From: Nocardioides sp. CER19
GTDB taxonomy: Bacteria; Actinomycetota; Actinomycetes; Propionibacteriales; Nocardioidaceae
Assembly: GCF_029846275.1 (NCBI RefSeq)
Contig: NZ_JARVWS010000001.1
Span: forward strand, 1,364,001-1,428,000
Direction of reading: 5' to 3'
DNA: 64,000 bases
How positions within the stretch are numbered: the stretch's first letter is position 1; each line of letters opens with the position of its first letter. The notes under the pieces are model-generated. The model was not told the DNA's origin. It did no database searches and was given only the letters and a program-made list of their open reading frames with translations. Made by a program: the position numbers and the translations under genes. Below, one piece after another: positions 26,496 to 34,582 of the stretch.

Positions 26496-26918
26496 GTGAC
26501 GACGCGCCTGCTCCCGGCCAACTTTGAGCGCTGGTCTGGCCTTCGCCACCGCGCAGTGGCGGGTGCGGGTGGGTGGGCTCGACGTCCGGTGCTGGCATCG
26601 GTGCTGGGTCTTGCGGTCCTTCTCGTCGGGATACCTCTGTTGGCGGCGTCGGTCCTAGGCCGCCTCGCGGGTTCCGACAGTGTGCGCCCCGGGCAGGCTC
26701 AGGCCGAGTGTGCTGAGCGGGTGGGGCAGTCCTGGGGCGGTCTGGAGCCGAAGTTGACGGATGTCCACGTCACGGCCCCAGACCATCAGCCGGTGTGGGT
26801 CGTCCAAGGCAGGCTGACCGACGGCGACATCACGGGGCCTTACTCCTGCACAATCAGGTGGGACACCAGCGGCGACGCCGTGCACATCGATGCGATCACG
26901 CTGCCCAACAGGGACTGA
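26496..26918 (+). CDS. single-pass membrane protein with extracellular domain
   Basis: 140 residues from GTG at 26496; the frame is open to 26379 but that part crosses a repeat. One helix near residues 33-52 (SVLGLAVLLVGIPLLAASVL) is followed by a ~85-residue outer domain with two Cys (AECAERV, YSCTIRW) and PVWVVQGRLTDGDITGPYSC, a beta-rich pattern. Function unknown. Confidence 0.6.
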   Translation: MTTRLLPANFERWSGLRHRAVAGAGGWARRPVLASVLGLAVLLVGIPLLAASVLGRLAGSDSVRPGQAQAECAERVGQSWGGLEPKLTDVHVTAPDHQPVWVVQGRLTDGDITGPYSCTIRWDTSGDAVHIDAITLPNRD

Positions 26919-27032
26919 GACGGCATCTCTGGGCCGCCGCTACGTAACGCCACGCGCCACTCGTCAGCGTCCAGGCAAGTCCGAGGACCAGGACAGAGAA
27001 GTCCTTCTTCTCGTACGACGCCACACGCTCAT

Positions 27033-27065
27033 CGGCAGATCGGCGCCCTCGTCGCGGCAGATCCG
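27033..27065 (+). repeat. polar intergenic repeat, pair at 22-bp pitch
   Basis: cggcagatcgg at 27033 and exact CGGCAGATCCG at 27055, in the gap between two genes. Confidence 0.8.
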
Positions 27066-27207
27066 CGCGCTCCCGTAGGCCCGCGTGTCCGGGAGCGGAG
27101 AGCCGTTCTCGAAGCTACTCAGTTCCGCGAACAGTGCAGCGAGAGCCAGGCGAGTCCCGGCGCTGATCCCGATCACGCGGCACACGACCCGACGAACGCC
27201 CCGCGCG

Positions 27208-27738
27208 TCACGACGTGTGCGACCCAGGCCAAACCGTCCAGGTGACGTCCGTCGGCCCAGGGGCGGCGCTCAGCAACGCTCGCTCCGTAGGCGTCGCCCT
27301 CGCGAGGAGGCCCGTCCCCCGGCGCACCCACTTCTCACCCGCGGCATCCTCAAAGACCAGTGCGACCTCGATGCTCGCCTCGGATGTGGGCGGCTTGGCG
27401 GGGTTCCACGCACACTCGCTTCGGCCGGGTGCGAGCAGTCCCATCGAGACGTTCGTCAGCGTGATGCGCTCGCGGTGATCCGCGCGCGAGGTCCACTCCA
27501 CGGTGGCAGCCCACCGGAACACTGGAATGTCGGTGAGGTTGCTGAACACGAGCTTCCACCCGTCGTCATAACCCGCGGAGTGAAGGACGGGCGCGAACTC
27601 AGCCCACGCGTACACGCGATGGAGCGCCTGGTGGCGGGCGTCCGTGCGGGCGTGCGCGGAGAACCAGAGCGCCACGATCACCGCCGCCGTCGTCGCGAGG
27701 CCCGATACCCAGTGCGCCAGCTCGATGGACGACACCAC
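27208..27738 (-). CDS. membrane-anchored hypothetical protein, 176 aa
   Basis: GTG at 27738 taken as start; no ATG is available. One N-terminal helix (HWVSGLATTAAVIVALWFSA) precedes a soluble domain with a beta-sandwich feel (WKLVFSNLTDIPVFRWAATV, ERITLTNVSMGLLAPG, ASIEVALVFEDAAGEKWVRR). The pattern of alternating strands and a final WTVWPG suggests a cell-surface or cytosolic sensor. Not recognised further. Lies 107 bp past the MFS gene on the same strand. Confidence 0.6.
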   Translation of the reverse strand: MVSSIELAHWVSGLATTAAVIVALWFSAHARTDARHQALHRVYAWAEFAPVLHSAGYDDGWKLVFSNLTDIPVFRWAATVEWTSRADHRERITLTNVSMGLLAPGRSECAWNPAKPPTSEASIEVALVFEDAAGEKWVRRGTGLLARATPTERALLSAAPGPTDVTWTVWPGSHTS

Positions 27739-27845
27739 CTCACGGTATCCGTCCCCCGACCCTTCAAGGGCTCGGATGTCCGGCTCCAGTTCGCGAACGA
27801 GGACAAGCTGGCAAGTGGCCAGTCCGTCCGGCAAGCCGTTGAGAG

Positions 27846-29126
27846 TCAGCGGCTCATCAGCCCCGTCACACGGTCGCGACGCCGGGGGCGGCTCGTCCTG
27901 ACCAGCACTGCGGCGAGCGTGAGGAGCACCAGCATCAGGGCACCGAAGGCGACGATGGAGGGGTCGATGGCGGCCCACTGCAGGAGCAGGCCGAGAAGGA
28001 CGACGGGCAGCGACATCCCGACATAGCTGACCAGGAACAGTCCGGCGAGTGTTTCGCCACGAGCGGCCGGCGGTGCGAGCTCGATCACCGAGGTCACGGC
28101 GGCCTTGAAGGCCGTTCCGGCGCCGACGCCGACGACGACGCCCGCGATGGCGATCATGGCGAGCGAGGCCGCGAGGATCGCCGCGACGACGAGGACGAGG
28201 CCGACGGGGAGGACGACCAGCCCGACGGCGTACAGGCGCGAGGGCGCCCAACGTGCGGTCAGTACCTGTGTCGCGGCCGCCGAGCCGAAGACCGAGAAGG
28301 TGATCGCACCAGCCAGGGCGTGCGAGGTGTGGTGCAGCGTGCCGGACAGGAACGACGGCGCCAGCGAGGTGAAGAAGCCGAACATCGCGAAGCTCACGAA
28401 GGCGAGCATCGCGGCAGCGACGAACCCGGCCCGGGCCTGCGGCGGTACGGCGACGCGCTGCGGGCGGTAGCGCCACTCGGCGATCGCCGGCTCGACCGTC
28501 TCGGGGACGAGCACGAGCGCCAACAGGCCGGCGAGCATCAGGAACGCGAACACCGCGTACGGCGTGTAGAGCGGCCGGCCGGCGTACTCGGCCAGGAAGC
28601 CGGCAACGAGGGGGCCGAGGCCGATGCCGCCGATGTTCGCCGCGGTGCCGACAACGGCGGCCCGGTGCGGTGAGGCGTCGGGGCGGGCGGTGCGGTGCAG
28701 CTCGGTCAGATGCGCCGTGGCGGTGGCGGTCAGGATGCCGATGCCCAGTCCGCTGGTGAAGCGCGCCGCGAGGAGCCAGCCGAGCTGGTGCCAGGTCAAG
28801 AACAGCAGAGCGGCGAGAAGGTTGAGCAGCACCGCCGGGGCCAGGACCTGCCGGCGCCCGAAGCGGTCTGAGAGATGCCCGGCGAGGTACAGGCTGACGG
28901 CGACCCCGACGGCGTACGCGGCGAAGATGACGGTGACGGCGAGCGAGCCGAAGCCGTCCTCCTTCGCGTAGAGCACATACAGGGGTGCGGGGGCGCCGGC
29001 GAACGCCATGGTGGCGGCGAAGAGGAAGGCGACGAGCCAGAACCCACGGGAATGGTGACGGCTTCCGATGGGCGCGGTGACGGCTGTGGGTGTCACCGCG
29101 GTGAGAGGTGTGATCGTGGTGCTCAT
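27846..29126 (-). CDS. MFS transporter
   Basis: 426 residues with about twelve membrane segments and the MFS A-motif GHLSDRFGRRQVL after helix 2. Drug/metabolite exporter-like. ATG at 29126 chosen over upstream in-frame ATGs that would overlap the likely operator. Divergent from a LysR gene across 83 bp, a layout in which the LysR protein normally controls the transporter. Confidence 0.88.
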   Translation of the reverse strand: MSTTITPLTAVTPTAVTAPIGSRHHSRGFWLVAFLFAATMAFAGAPAPLYVLYAKEDGFGSLAVTVIFAAYAVGVAVSLYLAGHLSDRFGRRQVLAPAVLLNLLAALLFLTWHQLGWLLAARFTSGLGIGILTATATAHLTELHRTARPDASPHRAAVVGTAANIGGIGLGPLVAGFLAEYAGRPLYTPYAVFAFLMLAGLLALVLVPETVEPAIAEWRYRPQRVAVPPQARAGFVAAAMLAFVSFAMFGFFTSLAPSFLSGTLHHTSHALAGAITFSVFGSAAATQVLTARWAPSRLYAVGLVVLPVGLVLVVAAILAASLAMIAIAGVVVGVGAGTAFKAAVTSVIELAPPAARGETLAGLFLVSYVGMSLPVVLLGLLLQWAAIDPSIVAFGALMLVLLTLAAVLVRTSRPRRRDRVTGLMSR

Positions 29127-29183
29127 GTCTGGATAGTGGCGCGGCGCCATCATCATCTCCAACGAATGTGTGTGCTGGTTACC

Positions 29184-29198
29184 ATCGCCCCTGGCGAT
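29184..29198. promoter_or_regulatory. candidate LysR T-N11-A box
   Basis: ATCGCC-CCT-GGCGAT, a perfect 6-bp inverted repeat with the LysR T-N11-A signature (T at 29185, A at 29197), 12 bp before the LysR start and within the divergent promoter region. Confidence 0.65.
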
Positions 29199-29209
29199 AG
29201 GGTGCCGGC

Positions 29210-30115
29210 GTGCAGCCCCATCAGCTCGAGTACTTCCTGGCGGTCGCGGAGACCGGGAGCTTCACCCGCGGCGCCGAACGTGTGGGGGTGGTGCAGTCCG
29301 CCGTCTCGGCGGCGATCGCCCAGCTCGAGCGGCAGCTCCGCACCCCGCTCCTGGAGCGCGCCTACCACCGCGTGACGCTCACCGCGGCAGGTGAGGCGCT
29401 CCTGCCGCACGCCCGCAACGTCCTCGCCGACATCGAGGCCGGGCGTGACGCCGTCGCGTCCGCCCGCGGCGAGGTCTCCGGCACCGTCCTCCTCGGCACG
29501 CTGGCCTTCACCGGACCCTGGGACGTCGCCGACCTCTTGCGCGACTTCCAGGGCAGGTATCCGCTGGTCGCGGTCCACCTGCGGCAGACGATCGCTGGCT
29601 CGGCGACCTCGCTCGCAGAGGTGCGCTCCGGGGCGCTCGACCTGGCACTCGTCTCCACACAGGCCGAGTCGCTGCCCGGTCTTCGCCTCGACGAGATCCA
29701 CCGCGAGCCGATGGTCTTCGCCTGCGCCAGGGAGCACCCGCTCGCACGACGGTCAGCGGTGTCGATTCTCGACCTCGTCGATCTGCCCTTCATCGACTAC
29801 CCGACCGGCTGGGGCAACCGCACCGTCGTCGATCTCGCTTTCGCCGCAGCAGGCGCGGCCCGTGCGATCCGGACAGAAGTCACCGACTTCCGCCTGGCCC
29901 GCGCGTTGGTCGGCCGCGACCTCGGCGTGACGATCGTCCCGGTCTCCGCAGTGGACGAGTCGATCGCGCACATCCCGCTCCGCGAGCCGCTCGAGTGGTC
30001 GGTCAAGCTCGCCCGCCCTGCGGGGCGGCGGCCGTCGCAGGCGACCGCTCGCCTCGCCGACGCGATCCTCGACCCCTACTCGGCGCTGCGGCCTACCTCG
30101 CGTGGCCTCGAGTGA
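29210..30115 (+). CDS. LysR-family transcriptional regulator
   Basis: 301 residues, GTG start. N-terminal winged helix (LEYFLAVAETGSFTRGAERV, then QSAVSAAIAQLERQL) and a periplasmic-binding-like effector domain (GTVLLGTLAF onward). Probably controls the divergent MFS gene and itself through the box at 29184. Confidence 0.92.
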   Translation: MQPHQLEYFLAVAETGSFTRGAERVGVVQSAVSAAIAQLERQLRTPLLERAYHRVTLTAAGEALLPHARNVLADIEAGRDAVASARGEVSGTVLLGTLAFTGPWDVADLLRDFQGRYPLVAVHLRQTIAGSATSLAEVRSGALDLALVSTQAESLPGLRLDEIHREPMVFACAREHPLARRSAVSILDLVDLPFIDYPTGWGNRTVVDLAFAAAGAARAIRTEVTDFRLARALVGRDLGVTIVPVSAVDESIAHIPLREPLEWSVKLARPAGRRPSQATARLADAILDPYSALRPTSRGLE

Positions 30116-30174
30116 CCTCAGGTGACACAGGCGATGACCCGTCCCTGCTTGACCCGCGCACTAGCATCTGCCCG

Positions 30175-30681
30175 ATGGAAGACGGGTCGGGAACTTCGCC
30201 TGCTGCGACGTCCGTGGCGCAGATCCGCGTCGTCCTCGATCACCATCTCGACGTGGTCGAGGCATCTGTCCTGGCCAGCGCGCTGTCGGCGGCGTTCCGG
30301 GTGGGCAACAACCTGGCACGGTCGATCTTCCTGAACCCGGAGTCCCAGCAGTCGTTCGAGGACTGGGCGGCCGCAGCAGCGCTGGCGACCACGATGCTTC
30401 GCCGCAGTCTCGGCAGACACGGACGAGACCCCCGGTACGACAGCCTGGTCGGCGAGCTCGCGGCGCACAGCACCTCGTTCGGGAAGTACTGGGCGCGGCC
30501 CGAGGTCGACGGCTGGGAGCGCGGGGTGCTCCGGTACTTCAACCCCATCACCGGCGTACAGGCGTACGAGTACACGCTCGAGCACCAGCCCGACGGTCGC
30601 GTGAACATGCTCTGGTCCCCGGCCGACGACGCGTCCCGATCCGCGAGCCACGACCTGTGGGAACGCAGCGGTCACCGCTGA
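30175..30681 (+). CDS. stand-alone MmyB-like ligand-binding domain (no HTH)
   Basis: 168 residues covering an MLTR/MmyB-like ligand-binding domain: DHHLDVVEASVLASAL, NNLARSIFLNPESQQSFEDW, ELAAHSTSFGKYWARPEV. The usual N-terminal XRE helix-turn-helix is missing, and no HTH is visible upstream. The last 10 bp overlap the end of the convergent XRE-MLTR gene. It might act as a ligand buffer or partner for a full-length regulator, or be a decayed gene that kept its frame. Confidence 0.7.
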   Translation: MEDGSGTSPAATSVAQIRVVLDHHLDVVEASVLASALSAAFRVGNNLARSIFLNPESQQSFEDWAAAAALATTMLRRSLGRHGRDPRYDSLVGELAAHSTSFGKYWARPEVDGWERGVLRYFNPITGVQAYEYTLEHQPDGRVNMLWSPADDASRSASHDLWERSGHR

Positions 30682-31499
30682 GAGCGCAACGTCTCCGCCA
30701 GGTAACGAAGCGCGGCCGCTGCCTCCGACCCCGGTGGGTTGGCGCCGATCACGAGCACGAGGTCGGTCTCCGGGATCCGCAGGTGCTGCCAGTGGATCGG
30801 GACCCGTCCGAACGGGTCGATCCAATGCGGGGTCATGTCGTAGCTGACGTCCTTGACATCATGGTTCGCCCAGATCTCGGGGAAGTCCGGATCGTTGATG
30901 AGCACCTCGGCCAAGACCTCGCGGTACCGCGTGTCGTCGGGATTGCCGCGCAATCGGAACGATGCCGCGATGCGTTCCGCGACGGCGCGCCACAGCTCTC
31001 CCATGCGCTCACGGCATTCCGGCGTGAAGGCGACCAGCACCAGGTTCGCTCCGGTGTGGAGGGTGGTGGACTGCAGAGCGACCGCCAGTGCGTTGCCGGC
31101 GAGGACATCATGATTACCGTCCATCACGAAGGCAGGAGTCTCGGTGAGGTTGGCCAGGAGCGCATGGATCGGCTCCGGAACCTGCGAGTCGGGGCGGTGG
31201 GAGGGCGAGGTCGGGAGTGTCCCGGCGTTGTTGAGCCTCAGCAGGTAGGCCGTCGCGGACTCATCGAGTAGCAGGGCTTGCGCGAGGGCACGCAGAACCT
31301 GGTCGGATGGCTGGTGATCGTATCCGCGCTCGAGCCGGACGTAGTACTCAGGACTGATCCTCGCCAACGCGGCGACTTCTTCTCTGCGCAGACCGGCCAC
31401 ACGACGTCCCGGCGCGCGCGGGAGCCCGACATCCTCCGGCTGGAGGCGAGCACGCCGCGCACGCAGATACTCAGCGACCGCGTTGCGCTGCACCAACAT
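30672..31499 (-). CDS. XRE-family regulator with MmyB-like ligand-binding domain
   Basis: 275 residues from ATG at 31499. N-terminal HTH (AGLRREEVAALARISPEYYV, then RLERG), then the MLTR ligand-binding domain (ETPAFVMDGNHDVLAGNALA, ending RIPETDLVLVIGANPPGSEA). Proteins of this class often repress a divergent enzyme gene until a fatty-acid-like or redox ligand binds. Divergent from the DyP-encapsulin operon across 302 bp, so it is the likely regulator of that operon. Confidence 0.88.
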   Translation of the reverse strand: MLVQRNAVAEYLRARRARLQPEDVGLPRAPGRRVAGLRREEVAALARISPEYYVRLERGYDHQPSDQVLRALAQALLLDESATAYLLRLNNAGTLPTSPSHRPDSQVPEPIHALLANLTETPAFVMDGNHDVLAGNALAVALQSTTLHTGANLVLVAFTPECRERMGELWRAVAERIAASFRLRGNPDDTRYREVLAEVLINDPDFPEIWANHDVKDVSYDMTPHWIDPFGRVPIHWQHLRIPETDLVLVIGANPPGSEAAAALRYLAETLRSQR

Positions 31500-31670
31500 G
31501 CTCTCCCAGCTAGTTCCGGGACCACGTTCGTCCTGTTGCCGATCAGGCCGCGGGATCCTAGCGGGACGAGGCCGGGCTGAATCGAGGAGACCACATGCCG
31601 GGCTGACCCCCGGGGATTGCGTCACACCAGCCGGCGCGCGTCCGTCCTTGCCGGTCGCGGTGCCAGGCCA

Positions 31671-31718
31671 GGGGGTCCCTGGCAGGGCCACGACGGCGGT
31701 GGCTTCGAGGTCCTAGCG
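31671..31718 (+). promoter_or_regulatory. shared promoter/operator element, DyP operon
   Basis: gggggtccctggcaggg (31671-31687) followed 37 bp after gtccct by cctagcgt, whose tagcgt fits a -10 box. The same arrangement stands before the hydrolase at 33820. Confidence 0.55.
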
Positions 31719-31801
31719 TCGTCCGGCACGAGGCCGTGACGGACGGCCGCCCCGCAGTCACCCCCAGAGACCGCGGCTCTCGCGATGCACGAGGAGACTT
31801 C

Positions 31802-32905
31802 ATGGCCAGCGGCCGTCGTACTGAGCCGCGCGCTCCCATCTCAGTTCAGAGTGCCGACGCACCGCTGACCGCCACGGCGATCTTCCTTGTGCTCAGCGTC
31901 AGCGACGCCGCGGGTGCACTCGATCAGGTGCGCTCGACACTGGCCGACATCACCGGGCTGGCCAAGACGGTGGCGTTCCGCGGCGCGGACGCAGCCTTCT
32001 CGTGCACCGTCGGGATCGGGGCGACCATCTGGGCTCCACTCATGCGCCGGCCGTTGCCGGCCGAGCTGCGACCCTTCCCCGGGTTTCACGGCGCCGCGCA
32101 CGTCGCCCCATCCACACCGGGGGATCTCCTCTTCCACGTCCGCGCCGATCGGCGTGACCTCTGCTTCGAGTTCGAGCGGCTCCTGCTCTCGCAGTTGCGG
32201 GACTCGGTCCACGTGGAAGACGAGACCGTGGGCTTCCGGTACTTCGACGTTCGCGACCTCCTCGGATTCGTCGACGGCACCGCCAACCCGATCGGCGACG
32301 ACCTGCACGAGGCGACCGTCGTCGGCGACGAGGACCCGATGGCCGCGGGCGGAAGCTACGTCGTAGTCCAGAAGTACACGCACCAGCTCGACGCGTGGAA
32401 TGCCCTGAGCGCCGAAGACCAAGAAGCCATCATGGGCCGCAGCAAGGCCGACAACGTCGAGCTGGACGACGCACCCACCGGTCAGAAGGCGCACAAGACG
32501 CTCGCAACCGTCATCGACGAGAACGGCGAGGAACACGACATTCTCCGGGACAACATGCCCTTCGGCAGCCCGGCATCCGGCGAAGTCGGCACGTACTTCA
32601 TCGCGTATGCCCGAAACCTGTGGGTCGTGGAGCAGATGCTCACCCGCATGTTCGTCGGTGACCCGCCCGGAATGCACGACAGGCTCTTGGACTTCTCGAC
32701 CGCCGTTACGGGCTCCACGTTCTTCGTCCCGCCGGTCGACGTGCTCAGCGACCTCGAACACGCCCCTGACGACCCTCCCGAATCTGACGACCCTGGCACC
32801 GCGCCAGTCGCTCAGCCAGCCGCGAGACCTCGACCCTCGACCAGCGACGGTTCGCTCGGAATCGCGGCCGGGCGTCTCACCCTCCTGGAAGGACTCGACA
32901 GATGA
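31802..32905 (+). CDS. DyP-type peroxidase, encapsulin cargo
   Basis: 367 residues, ATG after gaggagacttc. DyP hallmark GFVDGTANP with catalytic Asp158; proximal haem His231 (QKAHKTL); distal Arg249 and Asn251 (LRDNMPF). A linker rich in Pro/Asp follows the catalytic domain, and the last 20 residues contain DGSLGI, the conserved cargo-loading peptide that docks enzymes in encapsulin shells. The stop overlaps the encapsulin ATG (ATGA). It oxidises peroxide-dependent substrates inside the nanocompartment; the natural substrate is unknown. Confidence 0.95.
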   Translation: MASGRRTEPRAPISVQSADAPLTATAIFLVLSVSDAAGALDQVRSTLADITGLAKTVAFRGADAAFSCTVGIGATIWAPLMRRPLPAELRPFPGFHGAAHVAPSTPGDLLFHVRADRRDLCFEFERLLLSQLRDSVHVEDETVGFRYFDVRDLLGFVDGTANPIGDDLHEATVVGDEDPMAAGGSYVVVQKYTHQLDAWNALSAEDQEAIMGRSKADNVELDDAPTGQKAHKTLATVIDENGEEHDILRDNMPFGSPASGEVGTYFIAYARNLWVVEQMLTRMFVGDPPGMHDRLLDFSTAVTGSTFFVPPVDVLSDLEHAPDDPPESDDPGTAPVAQPAARPRPSTSDGSLGIAAGRLTLLEGLDR

Positions 32906-33708
32906 ACCACCTCCTGCGCGATCTCGCGCCGATCACGCCGACGGCGTGGTCGATGCTCGACGACGAGGCGCGGACACGCCTGGAGCCGGCCCTCACCGCG
33001 CGCGAACTGGTCGACTTCACCGGGCCGCTCGGCTGGGAGCACTCCGCGACCCCTACCGGCCGGGTCAGCACTGTGATTCCGGGCCCGACCGTCCGTGCCA
33101 CAGGACGCTCTCGCGTGGTGGTTCCGCTCGCGGAGCTCCGCGTGGAGTTCACAGTGACACGAGCCGAGCTCGAGGCGGCAGACCGCGGCGCGATCGACGT
33201 CGACCTGTCCGCGCTGGATGATGCTGCCGCCGCGTTCGCGGAAGCCGAGAACTCCGCCGTCCTCCACGGCTGGAGCGAAGCCGGGTTCAGCGGCATCGCC
33301 CCCGCGACCGCCCGGACACCGCGGGTCGGTGCGACGCCCGGCCGTTTCGCCCGGGCAACCGCAGCAGCGGTCGCGCGGATCAAGCGCGCCGGCGTCGACG
33401 GCCCGTACGCTCTCGCGCTGGACACAGAGTCATGGGTCGACGTCGAAGCGGGTGACGAGGGAGGAGACACCCTGCTCCGGCATCTTGAGCAGATCCTCGG
33501 CGGTCCGGCGGCGTGGGTCCCGGGTATCGCCGGCCCGGTGGTCCTCTCACAAAGAGGCGGGGACTTCGCCCTCGAGTGCGGTCAAGACGTCTCCATCGGC
33601 TACTCCTCGCACACCGCCGACTCGGTGACCTTCTTCTTGGAGGAGTCCTTCAGCTTCCGCGTCGCCACGCCCGAGGCAGCCACGCCCCTCGACAGCCGGG
33701 ACGAGTAG
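32902..33708 (+). CDS. family 1 encapsulin shell protein
   Basis: 268 residues, usual length for the HK97-fold encapsulin (linocin M18 family). Starts NHLLRDLAPITPTAWSMLDD; conserved FTGPLGW, an E-loop region (STVIPGPTV), DVDLSALDDAAAAFAEAENS and a C-terminal FSFRVATPEAATPL. It self-assembles into a shell that houses the DyP peroxidase encoded immediately upstream (4-bp overlap). Confidence 0.95.
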   Translation: MNHLLRDLAPITPTAWSMLDDEARTRLEPALTARELVDFTGPLGWEHSATPTGRVSTVIPGPTVRATGRSRVVVPLAELRVEFTVTRAELEAADRGAIDVDLSALDDAAAAFAEAENSAVLHGWSEAGFSGIAPATARTPRVGATPGRFARATAAAVARIKRAGVDGPYALALDTESWVDVEAGDEGGDTLLRHLEQILGGPAAWVPGIAGPVVLSQRGGDFALECGQDVSIGYSSHTADSVTFFLEESFSFRVATPEAATPLDSRDE

Positions 33709-33740
33709 CGCCTCCGCAATCCGGTTCCGGGCCGCCGAAG

Positions 33741-33787
33741 GGGTCCCTCGCAGGGACATCACAGCGCCCACCGTGATCCCTAGCGTT
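33741..33787 (+). promoter_or_regulatory. shared promoter/operator element, hydrolase operon
   Basis: gggtccctcgcagggac (inverted repeat gtccct/agggac) followed 36 bp later by ccctagcgt. Same elements and spacing as before the DyP operon, suggesting one regulator for both. Confidence 0.55.
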
Positions 33788-33819
33788 GACGCCGCTGGCA
33801 ACCAGGAAGGAACCCACAC

Positions 33820-34533
33820 ATGCCCACCCCCACGATCGTCCTCGTCCACGGCGCCTTCGCCGATGCGGCGAGCTTCGAGCCCGTCACCCGAGGGCTGCTC
33901 GACCTCGGCCACAAGGTCATCGTCCCCGCGGTGCCCAACCGCAGCCTGGTCGGCGACTCCGCCTACATCCGCTCGATCGTCGAGAAGATCGACGGCCCCG
34001 TCCTGCTCGTCGGTCACTCCTACGGCGGCGCCGTCATCACCGTCGCCGGCGCGGCGGACAACGTCGTCGGTCTGGTCTACCTCTCCGGCTACGCGCTGGA
34101 GGAGGGGGAGAGCCTGGGCCAGCTCCAGGGCGGCTTCCCCGACTCCGAGCTCGCAGCCAACCTGGTCTACACGCCATTCCCCGTCCCCGGCGGCGAGGAC
34201 GGCACCGACGTCTCCGTGAACGTCGAGGCCTTCCCCCAGATCTTCGCGGCCGGTATCGACCCGGCCGTGGCACAGGTCCTCGCGGTGTCGCAGCGGCCCC
34301 TCGCCGCGCTCGCCTTCGGCGAAGCAGCACCGGTCGCAGCCTGGAAGACCAAGCCGTCCTTCGGCATCGTCTCCGCAGACGACCACACCATCAACCCCGA
34401 CATGGAGCGCTTCGGCTACCGGCGTGCCAACTTCCGCCGCGTCATCGAGCTCGACGCCCCCCACCTCGTGATGCGGGCGCTTCCGAACGACGTCATCCAG
34501 TTCATCGTCGACGCCGCCGCAGACGTCGCCTGA
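33820..34533 (+). CDS. alpha/beta hydrolase
   Basis: 237 residues. Oxyanion region VLVHGAFADAASFEP, nucleophile Ser in LLVGHSYGGAVI near residue 69, acid residue probably in the ADDHT stretch and His in DAPHLVM. Resembles the esterase/salicylate-ester hydrolase-like group often induced with peroxidases. Good ribosome site (aggaaggaac). Followed 49 bp later by a second hydrolase; likely one transcript. Confidence 0.85.
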   Translation: MPTPTIVLVHGAFADAASFEPVTRGLLDLGHKVIVPAVPNRSLVGDSAYIRSIVEKIDGPVLLVGHSYGGAVITVAGAADNVVGLVYLSGYALEEGESLGQLQGGFPDSELAANLVYTPFPVPGGEDGTDVSVNVEAFPQIFAAGIDPAVAQVLAVSQRPLAALAFGEAAPVAAWKTKPSFGIVSADDHTINPDMERFGYRRANFRRVIELDAPHLVMRALPNDVIQFIVDAAADVA

Positions 34534-34582
34534 CTCCCATCCACCAGCCGAACCCCCACTCCAAGAGAGAAGGACGACAGAC

